Source: Pseudohongiella sp. (lineage in GTDB: Bacteria > Pseudomonadota > Gammaproteobacteria > Pseudomonadales > Pseudohongiellaceae). Taken from it: 64,000 bases of DNA. A model generated the notes under the pieces. That model worked only from the letters and a program-made list of their open reading frames with translations, had not been told where the DNA came from and did not search any database. Below are positions 14,295 through 22,896 of this stretch, piece by piece. Made by a program: the position numbers and the translations under genes. The DNA lies in contig JAUYSM010000078.1 of NCBI GenBank assembly GCA_030696315.1, positions 1-64,000 of the forward strand. Reading direction: 5' to 3'. How positions within the stretch are numbered: position 1 is the first letter of the stretch; each line of letters opens with the position of its first letter.

Positions 14295-15344
14295 ATGATC
14301 AAAACTCACTCCCTGCAGATCACCCCGGAGATTCTTAATCTGATCTCCGGAATCGACGAGTTCAAGGGCGCCTGGCGTGCCTTGGGCACGCTTGCACCTG
14401 ACCGTCTGTCGTCCTTGCGCCGAGTCGCGACCATCGAGAGCATCGGCTCCTCAACCCGCATCGAGGGCAGCAAGCTGACGGACAGAGAGGTGGAGCAACT
14501 GCTGTATAACCTCGAGATCAAATCCTTCGCCACCCGCGATGAGCAGGAGGTCGCTGGCTATGCGGAATTGATGGATCTGGTCTTTGCCTCATGGCAGGAC
14601 ATCCCGTTTACTGAGAATCATCTGAAGCAACTGCATCAGGTGCTCCTTCGCCACAGCGAAAAGGATGCCTGGCATCGCGGTCACTACAAGACTAACGCCA
14701 ACAGCGTCGCTGCTTTCGACGAAACTGGCGCGCAGATTGGCATCGTTTTTCAAACTGCCTCGCCGTTTGACACTCCTCGTCTCATGGCGGAGCTCATGGA
14801 TTGGGTAAATGAGGAACGAGAGACATCGCGCCTGCATCCTCTGCTTGTGATTGCGTTATGTGTGGTTGTGTTTCTGGAAATTCATCCCTTCCAGGACGGC
14901 AACGGCCGTCTTTCCCGCGTACTCACCACGTTACTGGTGCTGAAGGCAGGCTATGCGTATGTGCCTTACAGTTCGTTGGAAAGCGTTGTCGAACAGAGCA
15001 GGGAAGCCTACTACGTGGCGTTGCGACAGACACAAGGCACGATCCGCACTCAAACACCGGACTGGCAACCTTGGTTGACTTACTTCCTGCGTTCATTAGC
15101 ACAGCAGGTTCGCCGACTGGAGAAGAAGATCGAGCGAGAGAAGATTGTGCTGGCGGCCATGCCTGAACTGCAATTGCAGGTTGTCGAGTTCGTACGTGAA
15201 CACGGCCGTATCACCATCGGTGACGCTATCAAGTTGACCGGCGCGAGCCGCAACACACTCAAGCAGCATTTCCGCTCGCTGGTCGAGCGCGGCACGCTGA
15301 ATCAGCGCGGCAGTGGCCGCGGAGTTTGGTACGACTTGCGCTGA
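14295..15344 (+). CDS. Fic-family AMP-transferase (class II)
   Basis: The 349-residue protein carries the Fic motif HPFQDGNGR at residues 197-205. The inhibitory helix SSTRIEG (S53...E57-G58) lies before the Fic domain, which defines class II Fic proteins held inactive by their own glutamate. A C-terminal winged-helix segment (GRITIGDAIKLTGASRNTLK) suggests DNA binding or autoregulation. Fic enzymes transfer AMP from ATP to protein hydroxyls; the target is unknown. All catalytic residues are present. Confidence 0.88.
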   Translation: MIKTHSLQITPEILNLISGIDEFKGAWRALGTLAPDRLSSLRRVATIESIGSSTRIEGSKLTDREVEQLLYNLEIKSFATRDEQEVAGYAELMDLVFASWQDIPFTENHLKQLHQVLLRHSEKDAWHRGHYKTNANSVAAFDETGAQIGIVFQTASPFDTPRLMAELMDWVNEERETSRLHPLLVIALCVVVFLEIHPFQDGNGRLSRVLTTLLVLKAGYAYVPYSSLESVVEQSREAYYVALRQTQGTIRTQTPDWQPWLTYFLRSLAQQVRRLEKKIEREKIVLAAMPELQLQVVEFVREHGRITIGDAIKLTGASRNTLKQHFRSLVERGTLNQRGSGRGVWYDLR

Positions 15345-15425
15345 GGTGAGAGGGGTGGTGTCGCATGAATTGCGCAAGTTCGCTCTGACTTAATCCTTTG
15401 TACGCGCGCCGTGCGACAAGCAGGC

Positions 15426-16259
15426 TCAAACCTTTTTCAAATTAAGCTCACCTCTGAGCGCCTGCACCTCATGCTGAAGGCGTCTCATCATCTCTAACAG
15501 CTCCCGCTGAGTTGCCTGCTCAGTGTCACGCTCCTGCTGGTGCTCTTCGTCGTGCATGCTTTGCACAGCATTAACAATCACCGCAATAAACAGGTTTAAC
15601 ATGGTGAAGGTGGCAATCAGAATAAAGGGTACAAAGAAGGCCCAGGCATAGGGGAATTCAGCCATCACTGGACGGGCAATACCCATAGACCAGCTTTCCA
15701 GTGTCATAATCTGAAACAGGGTATACAGTGACAACCCAAGGCTGCCAAACCACTCCGGAAAATCTTCGCCGAATAACTTGGTTGCCATGACGGCAGCAAC
15801 GTAATACAACAGCGCCAGCACCATCGCAATTGACAACATACCATTCAGAGACTTGACCAAGGCGCCCACTATTTTGCGCATTGACGGTACAAAGCTGAGT
15901 ACCCGCAACACGCGCAGCACCCTTAGCGCACGCAAGACCGAGAATGGACCGCTGGCCGGCAACAACGCGATACTGACCACAATAAAATCGAATACGCTCC
16001 AGGCATCTTTGAAGAATGCCAGACGGTGAGCAAAAAGGCGTAAAGCAATTTCCAACACAAACACCATCAAAATCGCTCTATCCAAAAACAGAACAGCGCC
16101 ACCTGCCGCCGCCATCACTGCCGGCACAGTTTCCAACCCAAGCGTGACGGCATTGATCAGAATAAGCGCCAGCAACAGTTGCTGAACGCGGGCGTTCTCG
16201 ACAAAGGCGGTGACGCGCTGCTGTAATGAAGGCATGGCTTTGGCTTGGCTACTACTCAT
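15426..16259 (-). CDS. Bacterial voltage-gated sodium channel (NaChBac type)
   Basis: The 277-residue protein has six membrane segments. S4 carries regularly spaced arginines (R110, R113, R116, R119 in LRALRVLRVLRVL). The pore helix and selectivity filter are FQIMTLESWSM (TLESWS at 186-191), matching NaChBac TLESWAS, so Na+ selectivity is expected. The C-terminal tail (HDEEHQQERDTEQAT onward) is a charged coiled coil that would tetramerise. Such channels are common in marine and alkaliphilic bacteria and affect motility and pH behaviour. It is transcribed alone. Confidence 0.92.
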   Translation of the reverse strand: MSSSQAKAMPSLQQRVTAFVENARVQQLLLALILINAVTLGLETVPAVMAAAGGAVLFLDRAILMVFVLEIALRLFAHRLAFFKDAWSVFDFIVVSIALLPASGPFSVLRALRVLRVLRVLSFVPSMRKIVGALVKSLNGMLSIAMVLALLYYVAAVMATKLFGEDFPEWFGSLGLSLYTLFQIMTLESWSMGIARPVMAEFPYAWAFFVPFILIATFTMLNLFIAVIVNAVQSMHDEEHQQERDTEQATQRELLEMMRRLQHEVQALRGELNLKKV

Positions 16260-16399
16260 GGGGCACCTCGAAATAGAACTGGCGCCATTGTATTTGAGGC
16301 ATCTGCGGCGTCAATGCCAGGGAAGAACTAATTATTGAGGCTGGTTGTCCTAGCTTCCCTTCGCAAGGACGTTTACGAGTAGTTTGTTTGCCGTCAGTG

Positions 16400-17479
16400 T
16401 CACCGCCCCGCGCTAAACCCCAACATCGGCCCCCGCATCATCGCCCCCACCGCCAGATCATAATCCATTCTCTCCCTCTGCCAGCGTGTCACCGCCGTGC
16501 GGGACTCAATTGCCAGGCCAAAGCCCTCGTGCTCTCTTTCAATCGCCAGTGTTTCAGTTGCAAAATCCTCAGCGGCCGTTGCAAATTGCGGAGCCATCGC
16601 TGTTGGCATGGCGTCACCGGCAGGGGTCAAAAACTCAAACTGCTGCTCACCGCGCTTCACAATCTCGTAACCCTCCTGGTGCAAGAGCCGGTGGTGCTGT
16701 CTGCACAGCAGCACAAGATTGTCGAGCCTGGTCTCGCCGCCATCGCACCAATGCTGCACATGGTGCGCGTCCACGAAGCGAGACTCACAGCAGCCTGGAA
16801 AGCGGCAGCCGTGATCGCGAATCTGCAGCGCACGTCGGATTGAGGGCGGAATGGCGCGGGTCTTGCGGCCGATATTCAGCACATTGCCGCTGGCATCTTC
16901 CAGCACCGGGACCAATGAGGCGTCGCAGCACAGGCGCCTTGCGGTGGCTGGCGACAGCGGCAGGTGATGTGCGCCGCTTTCGATTGAGCAGTGTTGTTCT
17001 TGGCTATGCTCATGGCCACGTTGATTGCCACCTTCGATGTGGATTACCACTTGATATTTATCGGTTGACAACAACGGCTGTAAGCCTTCTTCTATCGTGT
17101 TCATCGCCTGCTCGGCCAGGGCCAACAGCGCATCAACACGTTTCTGCGGAAACGTTTTTCCCGGAAGATTTGCAGAGTCGTCATCCTGGTTGATTGGCGG
17201 ATTCTGCGCGGCGACCATCGCTTCCACGGCTTTCATGAACACGGCGCCGTCTTCGGGCGTCATCCGACCACGCAGCACCAGCATGCCGCAGTGATAATTG
17301 AGCCAATGGGCGGGCGATTTGATGCCGTTGCCCGCCCAGGCGTCGCGCTCGATGAGCGCAGCGAGCAGGGTCAGAAAGCGGTGTTGAGCGGCGTTGATGT
17401 GTCCGGCGAGACGGGTAATTTCGTCGCTGAGCGCGATGTTGTCTTCGGGGATAAGTGTGAGGGACGGCAGCTGTGGCAT
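16400..17479 (-). CDS. HNH endonuclease with DUF222, apparently internally deleted
   Basis: The 359-residue protein ends with an HNH domain: CRFPGC, FVDAHHVQHWCDGG and NLVLLCRQHHRLLHQEGY. The N-terminal DUF222 part begins as usual (HINAAQHRFLTLLA, SPAHWLNYHCG). It then moves straight to MLVLRGRMTPEDGAVFMKA, skipping the roughly 100-residue block (GxxxGxAREKVRVARAL...) found between these in full-length members. The junction is near residue 65 (about 17284) and stays in frame. HNH residues are intact. The gene contains an imperfect copy of the palindrome at 7493-7510. Confidence 0.75.
   Translation of the reverse strand: MPQLPSLTLIPEDNIALSDEITRLAGHINAAQHRFLTLLAALIERDAWAGNGIKSPAHWLNYHCGMLVLRGRMTPEDGAVFMKAVEAMVAAQNPPINQDDDSANLPGKTFPQKRVDALLALAEQAMNTIEEGLQPLLSTDKYQVVIHIEGGNQRGHEHSQEQHCSIESGAHHLPLSPATARRLCCDASLVPVLEDASGNVLNIGRKTRAIPPSIRRALQIRDHGCRFPGCCESRFVDAHHVQHWCDGGETRLDNLVLLCRQHHRLLHQEGYEIVKRGEQQFEFLTPAGDAMPTAMAPQFATAAEDFATETLAIEREHEGFGLAIESRTAVTRWQRERMDYDLAVGAMMRGPMLGFSAGR
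17138..17155. repeat. Near-palindromic copy of the 7493-7510 repeat
   Basis: ACGTTTCTGCGGAAACGT differs from the perfect palindrome at 7493-7510 by one base. It lies inside the HNH/DUF222 gene, in the variable stretch just before the usual RVDAL segment. Confidence 0.4.
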
Positions 17480-17723
17480 GGGACAATTCCTCCTTGGAAA
17501 GGCCTGAAATAGAAGGCCTTAAATAACTGTATATATATCCATATAATACGCCCATCCAACTGATTTAAATACAAAATATTTAGTTTTTATTATTTAAAAA
17601 AACCAATTCCAGACCATCGGGTGAGCATTTCTGACTTTAGCCCCACGTGCTTGAAATCCGCCCAATCAGACAAAAAACAGGTGTAAAAAATTATTGACAC
17701 ATCACGCTACCGAGATTAGCCTA

Positions 17724-17741
17724 TGTCAAATATTTTTGACA
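17724..17741. promoter_or_regulatory. Probable XRE operator in the promoter of 17780-18420
   Basis: TGTCAAATATTTTTGACA is an inverted repeat (TGTCAAA, 4-bp spacer, TTTGACA). A related half-site, TTGACACATCA, lies about 30 bp upstream near 17694 and may double as a -35 box. The region 17480-17779 is otherwise AT-rich non-coding DNA holding this promoter and the one for the HNH gene. Autorepression by the XRE protein encoded in the operon is the simplest reading. Confidence 0.5.
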
Positions 17742-17779
17742 CCATCATTTGTAACTAACAATCGTTAATGGAGCACGTC

Positions 17780-18202
17780 ATGTCGTTTAGAGAAAAAAAA
17801 GCCTGGGCAACTATTTTGGCGCTGCTTGTTGTGTTCTTGCCCTACTACTTCGTGATGGCGCGTACCTACCATCAACCCGATCCTGACTTTTATTCCCTGA
17901 TGCATCTGGCGCTGGCTGCGCTGGTCACTTTTGTTGTGCTGGAACTATTACTGGTATTCATCGCTCGCCGAATGTCACCAGAAGACGCCAATATTCCACT
18001 GGATGAACGCGAGCAGTTATTTGCATTCCGCTCCGCTCGCGCCGCCTATATCACACTGATTGCGCTGGTCGTTCTGGTGACGTTCTTCAATATTCATGCA
18101 CATGGCGCAAATTGGGGATGGGGTATGGCGTATCTGTTGGCCATTATTGTCTCGGAGATTGTGCGCGCAACGATGTTGCTTATTCAGTATCGGAGGGGTT
18201 AA
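17780..18202 (+). CDS. Four-helix membrane protein of an XRE-linked pair
   Basis: I start at ATG 17780 (MSFREKKAW), seven bases after GGAG. The 140-residue protein has four hydrophobic segments (around ATILALLVVFLPYYFV, LALAALVTFVVLELLL, YITLIALVVLVTFF and GMAYLLAIIVSEIV) separated by short charged loops, one of which has IPLDEREQLFAFRSAR. It is followed two bases later by a small XRE regulator. Such pairs are widespread, but the function is unknown. Confidence 0.75.
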   Translation: MSFREKKAWATILALLVVFLPYYFVMARTYHQPDPDFYSLMHLALAALVTFVVLELLLVFIARRMSPEDANIPLDEREQLFAFRSARAAYITLIALVVLVTFFNIHAHGANWGWGMAYLLAIIVSEIVRATMLLIQYRRG

Positions 18203-18204
18203 AC

Positions 18205-18420
18205 ATGCCTGAACTGCCCATTACCAACCGCATCCGCGAACTGCGCGCGGCCAACGACGACATGTCGCAGTTGACGCTGGCACAAAGGATAGGCGTCACC
18301 CGCCAGACTGTGAACGCAATAGAACTGGGGAAATATTCACCCTCTCTGGAAGTGGCATTTCGTATCGCCACGGTTTTCAATCTGCCGCTTGAGGAGGTGT
18401 TTCAGTACCAAAAGCATTAA
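18205..18420 (+). CDS. Small XRE-family transcriptional regulator
   Basis: The 71-residue protein starts at ATG 18205 and is almost only a helix-turn-helix domain: RIRELRAANDDMSQLTLAQR, IGVTRQTVNAIELGKYSPSL and EVAFRIATVFNLPLEEVFQY. It resembles the short YozG-type regulators that pair with membrane proteins. The AGGGG sequence within the end of the preceding gene serves as ribosome site. It probably controls its own promoter at the 17724-17741 palindrome. Confidence 0.85.
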   Translation: MPELPITNRIRELRAANDDMSQLTLAQRIGVTRQTVNAIELGKYSPSLEVAFRIATVFNLPLEEVFQYQKH

Positions 18421-18429
18421 GGTGTTCAT

Positions 18430-18490
18430 TTGCACGCTCAACTGACCCACATCCGGAGGCCCACTGGGTCAGTTTTGAACGCAATTCAAC
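18430..18490. repeat. Imperfect inverted repeat of the GGGTCAG type
   Basis: GCACGCTCAACTGACCCA and TGGGTCAGTTTTGAACGC form the two arms around a 16-bp loop. The right arm belongs to the dispersed GGGTCAG family seen at 7581, 9602 and 11651. It lies just after the XRE gene and could act as a transcription barrier or be a small non-autonomous element. Confidence 0.5.
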
Positions 18491-18582
18491 AAACACCGGT
18501 TCAAGTCCCGCAAAAAGCGCACACCAGCAAAATCGTCAGCAAAATGAGCGATACAATCTTCAGCGCCTGGATACGTCTTTAT

Positions 18583-18694
18583 CAATCGGCAATTTAATCG
18601 GCATTTTTTATACTTATATCTCCTTGTATTAATCTTAAACAGCTGTTATTTATATATTTGTTTATAACATAAATCGGTATTTTAATCGGCAAAA
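18583..18694. promoter_or_regulatory. Direct repeats upstream of the second Fic gene
   Basis: TTTAATCGGCA occurs twice, near 18595 and 18681, each preceded by a partial ATCGGCAAT or ATCGGTATT unit. The spacing (about 86 bp) and AT-rich setting directly before the start at 18703 suggest regulator binding sites, possibly for the Fic protein itself. Confidence 0.35.
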
Positions 18695-18702
18695 AGGCAC
18701 GC

Positions 18703-19881
18703 ATGACAGCAGAATCTAGCGGACTTATGGAACCCATGTTGCCAGCCATCGGCAACAAGGAGTTGGAAGACCTTGCCATGGAGCTTGCAAAAAAGAGTAG
18801 CGCCTTGGCAGGCACCATGCCACCCGCTGTACGAGAATCAATCGGCAATCTTGTCCGCTCAATGAACTGTTATTACAGCAACCTGATTGAAGGGCATGAC
18901 ACGCACCCCCGCGACATTGACAAAGCGCTGGCCGGCGACTTTTCAAAAGACCCCACAAAGCGCAATCTGCAATTTGAGGCCAAGGCACACATTGAAGTAC
19001 AGCGGCTGATAGATTCAGGCGATGCGCCTGCCATCAAGCCGTCTAGCGAATTTATGCGTTGGGCGCATAATGAATTTTGCTCACGACTACCCGATGAATT
19101 GTTATGGGTTGAAAACCCAGACACAGGCGAGCGTATAAAAGTGAGACCCGGCGAGTTCAGGCTGCGCGAAGTTGCTGTGGGTCAGCATATCCCGCCACGT
19201 GCTGAAAATCTTGACCGCTTCATGAAGCGCTTTGAAGAGGCCTATGACCCCGCCCACCTCTCACAAGTGCAGCAGGTCATTGCTATTGCAGCATCCCATC
19301 ACCGCCTTGTGTGGATTCACCCATTTCTGGACGGCAATGGCCGTGTGGTGAGGCTTTTTTCTCATGCCTGGCTATTGGAAACTGGCATCGGCAGCAGCCT
19401 GTGGTCAGTATCACGCGGCCTTGCCCGCCATGTTGAAGAGTACAAAGCACGCCTGATGGCAGCAGACGCTCCACGCAAGGGAGACTTGGACGGTCGTGGC
19501 AACCTTAGCCATGCCGAGCTTGTCAGTTTCTGCCGCTTTTTCCTGCAAACCGCCGTTGATCAGGTGGTGTTTATGAGTGACCTGTTGGACAGCACCACCT
19601 TTATCACCCGCATGAGCATCCACATTCAGGAAGAAGTTGCCCTGAAGCGGCTACCCAAAGGCAGCTTTGAGCTACTTCGTGAGGCATGGGTAGCTGGCGA
19701 GTTCAAACGTGGCCAGGCAGCGGCAATTACTGGCTATAAAGAACGCGCTGCCCGTGATGTGCTGACAACACTTTTAGAAAAAGGCTATCTGGTTTCTGAT
19801 AACAAACTTGCACCCGTTCGCTTGGGCTTCCCTGCTGACGCTGTAGATCGCTGGCTGCCAAGGCTTTATCCGGCTGCATAA
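18703..19881 (+). CDS. Fic-family AMP-transferase (class II), second copy type
   Basis: The 392-residue protein has the Fic motif HPFLDGNGR at 206-214. An inhibitory helix with SNLIEGH (S59...E63-G64) precedes it, again class II. The C-terminal region (GQAAAITGYKERAARDVLTT and LLEKGYL) reads as a winged helix. It is not closely similar to the Fic protein at 14295-15344 outside the motifs, so the two are independent acquisitions rather than a recent duplication. It ends 3 bp before the convergent acyl-CoA ligase. Confidence 0.88.
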   Translation: MTAESSGLMEPMLPAIGNKELEDLAMELAKKSSALAGTMPPAVRESIGNLVRSMNCYYSNLIEGHDTHPRDIDKALAGDFSKDPTKRNLQFEAKAHIEVQRLIDSGDAPAIKPSSEFMRWAHNEFCSRLPDELLWVENPDTGERIKVRPGEFRLREVAVGQHIPPRAENLDRFMKRFEEAYDPAHLSQVQQVIAIAASHHRLVWIHPFLDGNGRVVRLFSHAWLLETGIGSSLWSVSRGLARHVEEYKARLMAADAPRKGDLDGRGNLSHAELVSFCRFFLQTAVDQVVFMSDLLDSTTFITRMSIHIQEEVALKRLPKGSFELLREAWVAGEFKRGQAAAITGYKERAARDVLTTLLEKGYLVSDNKLAPVRLGFPADAVDRWLPRLYPAA

Positions 19882-19884
19882 CTT

Positions 19885-21516
19885 CTAGCCGCCCAGCACG
19901 TCGCCCAGCACATCAGAGTACCGCCCGCGCAGAACCTTCTTGTCGATCTTGCCCGTTGCCGTCAGCGGCACGCTGGCGAAGATCACCTTGTCCGGCTTCC
20001 ACCACTTCACGATGTTCGGCTCCAGAAAGGTCTGCACTGCTTCCTCGGTGAGCTCGACACCGTCATGGCATTCGATCACCAGCACAGGCCGCTCCTCCCA
20101 TTTGGGATGCGGCACACCAATCACCGCGGCGATTTTTACGCCAGGGCAGCCAACCGCGAAGTTCTCCAGGTCGATGGATGAAATCCATTCTCCGCCCGAC
20201 TTGATCACATCCTTTTTGCGGTCGGTGATGCGCATGAAGCCGGCCGCGTCGATCGTGGCGATGTCGCCGGTGTCGAACCAACCTTCTTCGTTGGTTGCGT
20301 CTATGTCCTTGCGGAAATAGCGGCGGATGGTCCACGGCCCTCGCACCAGCAGCGCGCCAGAGTTCTTGCCATCCCACGGCAGGTCGCGGCCATCTTCGTC
20401 CACAATCTTGAGCTCGATGCCGAACTGCATCCGCCCTTGACGCGTCCAGATGGCTTCGTCCATCGCCTCTTCGCCGGCCTCGGCCAGCTCGGGTGTTGGC
20501 GTCGCAATCACACCCAGCGGGCAGGTCTCGGTCATGCCCCAGATCTGTAGTACGCGAACACCGTACTTTTTCTTGAAACCCTCCGCCATCGCGCGCGGTA
20601 CCGCCGACCCGCCAATGACCACCCGCTGCAAACTGCCTGGCGTTTCGCCAGTCTTTTCGAGATGCGCGAGATACATGGTCCAGATGGTTGGCACGCCACC
20701 CGAGAACGTCACGCCCTCGCTGGTGATGAGTTCCTGCAGGCTGGCGCCGTCCATCTTGTCACAGGGGAACACCAACTTGCAGCCATTGATCGGTGCGGCA
20801 AACGGCAGGCCCCACGCCGTTGCGTGATACAGCGAAGAGCAGGGCATCACCACATCGAAGGCATCAAACCCGAACGCGCTCGCCAGTCCTGAGGCCATCG
20901 CATGCAGTACCACCGCGCGATGCGAATAAAGCACACCTTTCGGATCGCCCGTGGTGCCCGAGGTATAACAAAGAAACGCGCCCAGATTTTCCTCAACCAC
21001 CGGCCAGGTAAAATCCGTGCTCTCCTTGTCGAGCAGGCTCTCATACCCCAGCGCGCCAACTGTGCCGGGTGTGAGCCGCGCCTCGTCAGTGAGCATCACA
21101 TAGGTCTTGATGGTTTTCAGGTAGGGTGCGATGCGCTCGACCACGGCGAGGAAGTTGCGATCGAACAGCAATACCGAGCTTTCGGCGTGATTGATGGTGT
21201 AGATGATTTGGTCGTCGTACAGCCGCGGGTTGGCTGTGTGCAGCACCGCACCAAGCCCCGGTACGGCGTAAAACAGTTCAAAATGCCGGTGCGTGTTCCA
21301 GGCGAGACTGGATACCCGATCGCCATGCGCGACGCCCAGTCGCTTTAGTGCACTGGCAGCCTGTCCCGCCCGCTTCAGCGCGTCGGCATAGGTGTATCGC
21401 CACATGGGTTCGTCCACGAGGCGCGTAACGATCTCGCGCCGTGCATGCGCACTCGCCGCGAACTTCAGGATGTCGATGATCTGCAGCGGCGGTGTCTGCA
21501 TCAGGCCTGCGGTCAT
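19885..21516 (-). CDS. Medium/long-chain fatty acyl-CoA ligase (AMP-binding)
   Basis: I start at MTAGLMQTPPLQI (ATG 21514-21516), preceded by GGGAGC; 543 residues. The ATP/AMP motif YTSGTTGDPKGVLYSH, the A5 motif QIWGMTETCPLG, GWFDTGDIATID and the A8/A10 motifs DRKKDVIKSGGEWIS and TATGKIDKK are all present. The size and the start of the ORF resemble AlkK-type medium-chain acyl-CoA synthetases. It would activate fatty acids for beta-oxidation in the cytoplasm. No other fatty-acid gene is adjacent. Confidence 0.88.
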   Translation of the reverse strand: MTAGLMQTPPLQIIDILKFAASAHARREIVTRLVDEPMWRYTYADALKRAGQAASALKRLGVAHGDRVSSLAWNTHRHFELFYAVPGLGAVLHTANPRLYDDQIIYTINHAESSVLLFDRNFLAVVERIAPYLKTIKTYVMLTDEARLTPGTVGALGYESLLDKESTDFTWPVVEENLGAFLCYTSGTTGDPKGVLYSHRAVVLHAMASGLASAFGFDAFDVVMPCSSLYHATAWGLPFAAPINGCKLVFPCDKMDGASLQELITSEGVTFSGGVPTIWTMYLAHLEKTGETPGSLQRVVIGGSAVPRAMAEGFKKKYGVRVLQIWGMTETCPLGVIATPTPELAEAGEEAMDEAIWTRQGRMQFGIELKIVDEDGRDLPWDGKNSGALLVRGPWTIRRYFRKDIDATNEEGWFDTGDIATIDAAGFMRITDRKKDVIKSGGEWISSIDLENFAVGCPGVKIAAVIGVPHPKWEERPVLVIECHDGVELTEEAVQTFLEPNIVKWWKPDKVIFASVPLTATGKIDKKVLRGRYSDVLGDVLGG

Positions 21517-21618
21517 GGTTGCTCCCAGTGACTGGCCAGGCTGAATCAAATGAATGATCAACCTGGCCAGAAACGTCTTAAGCGGAACGTCGTCTTTAGC
21601 GGGTCTTCGAAAGCAGGA

Positions 21619-22773
21619 TTACAGCGGTTCCATCCTGACAACGGCAGTCTCTGCACCCTGGCGGTCCTCAATGGCAACATAGATGTAACCATCGGGTCCT
21701 TCACGGACGTCACGGACACGGCCCATTCCGTAAATCAGCTCTTCTTCGCGCACAACGCTGCGGAAGTCTTCGCTCATTTCCAGTCTGGAGACCAGCTGGC
21801 CAGCCAATCCACCTACAAAAATGTCGCCCTGCCACTGCGGAAACTTATCACCCTCATAGATCATGAGGCCGGATGCTGCAATAGAGGGAACCCAGAAGCG
21901 GGTGGGTGACTCCATACCTGTCATTGTCTGACGATCATGAATGGGCGAGCTCGTGCCATAGTTGACGCCGTAACCGACAACGGGCCAGCCGTAATTGGCG
22001 CCTGGTTTGACCAGGTTGAGTTCATCACCACCCTGTGGGCCATGCTCGGTCATCCACAGATCACCGGTTTGCGGATGAATCGCCAGACCCTGCGGGCTGC
22101 GGTGTCCAAAGCTCCAGATCTCTGGCAGCGCACCCTGCTCACCGACAAAGGGATTGTCGCTGGGCACCGTGCCGTCTTCATTCAGGCGCACGATGACACC
22201 TGCGTGGTTGCTGAGATCCTGCGCGGGATGGGCAGCCAGATCGCCAGTCGAGGGAGCCTGGCGGTCGCCGAGCGTCAGGTACAGATAACCGTCTTGATCA
22301 AAAGCCAGCTTGCCGCCGTAGTGGCTGCGGCCGCTGGCATCGGCTGCAAAAATTTCAGTAACGTCGCTGAGATTGCCATTTTCCAGACGTGCGCGAATGA
22401 TGGCTGTGGTTGAATTGTCCCCAACAGGCTTGGCAAAACTCAGGTAAATGGTCTGATTACTTGCGAAATCCGGATGCGGCAGCACCTCAAACAGGCCGCC
22501 CTGGCCTTGGTAGAATACCTCGGGTACACCCGATACAGGCTCGGGCAGCAGGGTACCATTGCGAACAATGCGCAGACGACCTGGCTTTTCCGTCACCAGC
22601 ATGTCGCCATTCGGCAGCCAGGCCATCGACCATGGCTGAACCAGCCCTTCAGCAACGGGGACTACCCGGTAGTCATGCTGGGCTGCGGTGTAAGTACGCT
22701 CCTGCGCGTTGGCGGCGGTTACAGCCAGCAACAAACCGGTGCTGGCAAGCATAAACAGATTACGAGCTTTCAT
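21619..22773 (-). CDS. PQQ-dependent aldose sugar dehydrogenase-like protein, secreted
   Basis: Start at MKARNLFMLAS, behind AAAGGAG; 384 residues with a signal peptide ending ANAQE. The six-bladed propeller signatures of soluble glucose/aldose sugar dehydrogenases (YliI/Asd) are visible: LVQPWSMAWLPNGDMLVTEK, GQGGLFEVLPHPDF, HYGGKLAFDQDGYLYLTLGD, SFGHRSPQGLAIHPQTGDLW, EHGPQGGDELNLV and NYGWP. These use PQQ and calcium to oxidise sugars in the periplasm. PQQ synthesis genes are not in the window. Confidence 0.88.
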   Translation of the reverse strand: MKARNLFMLASTGLLLAVTAANAQERTYTAAQHDYRVVPVAEGLVQPWSMAWLPNGDMLVTEKPGRLRIVRNGTLLPEPVSGVPEVFYQGQGGLFEVLPHPDFASNQTIYLSFAKPVGDNSTTAIIRARLENGNLSDVTEIFAADASGRSHYGGKLAFDQDGYLYLTLGDRQAPSTGDLAAHPAQDLSNHAGVIVRLNEDGTVPSDNPFVGEQGALPEIWSFGHRSPQGLAIHPQTGDLWMTEHGPQGGDELNLVKPGANYGWPVVGYGVNYGTSSPIHDRQTMTGMESPTRFWVPSIAASGLMIYEGDKFPQWQGDIFVGGLAGQLVSRLEMSEDFRSVVREEELIYGMGRVRDVREGPDGYIYVAIEDRQGAETAVVRMEPL

Positions 22774-22896
22774 TTTTCCTCTCCTTTGCAATGTCTACAA
22801 CAAGTGACTCGTACTATTGGGGTAAAAACACTAAAATGCCGGTCATCATTGAAATGGCTAAACCATACTCAAATTTAAATCTGGAGTCATCCTACC

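Noticed and set aside
14040-14309. 89-codon minus-strand frame between the FAH-like and Fic genes
   Set aside because: No similarity, no clear ribosome site, and its start overlaps the start of the Fic gene on the other strand. The IS-end-like sequence runs through it.
16388-17193. Plus-strand frames of 150-235 codons opposite the HNH gene
   Set aside because: Composition is typical of antisense frames in GC-rich genes and no motif is present; the HNH signature is on the minus strand.
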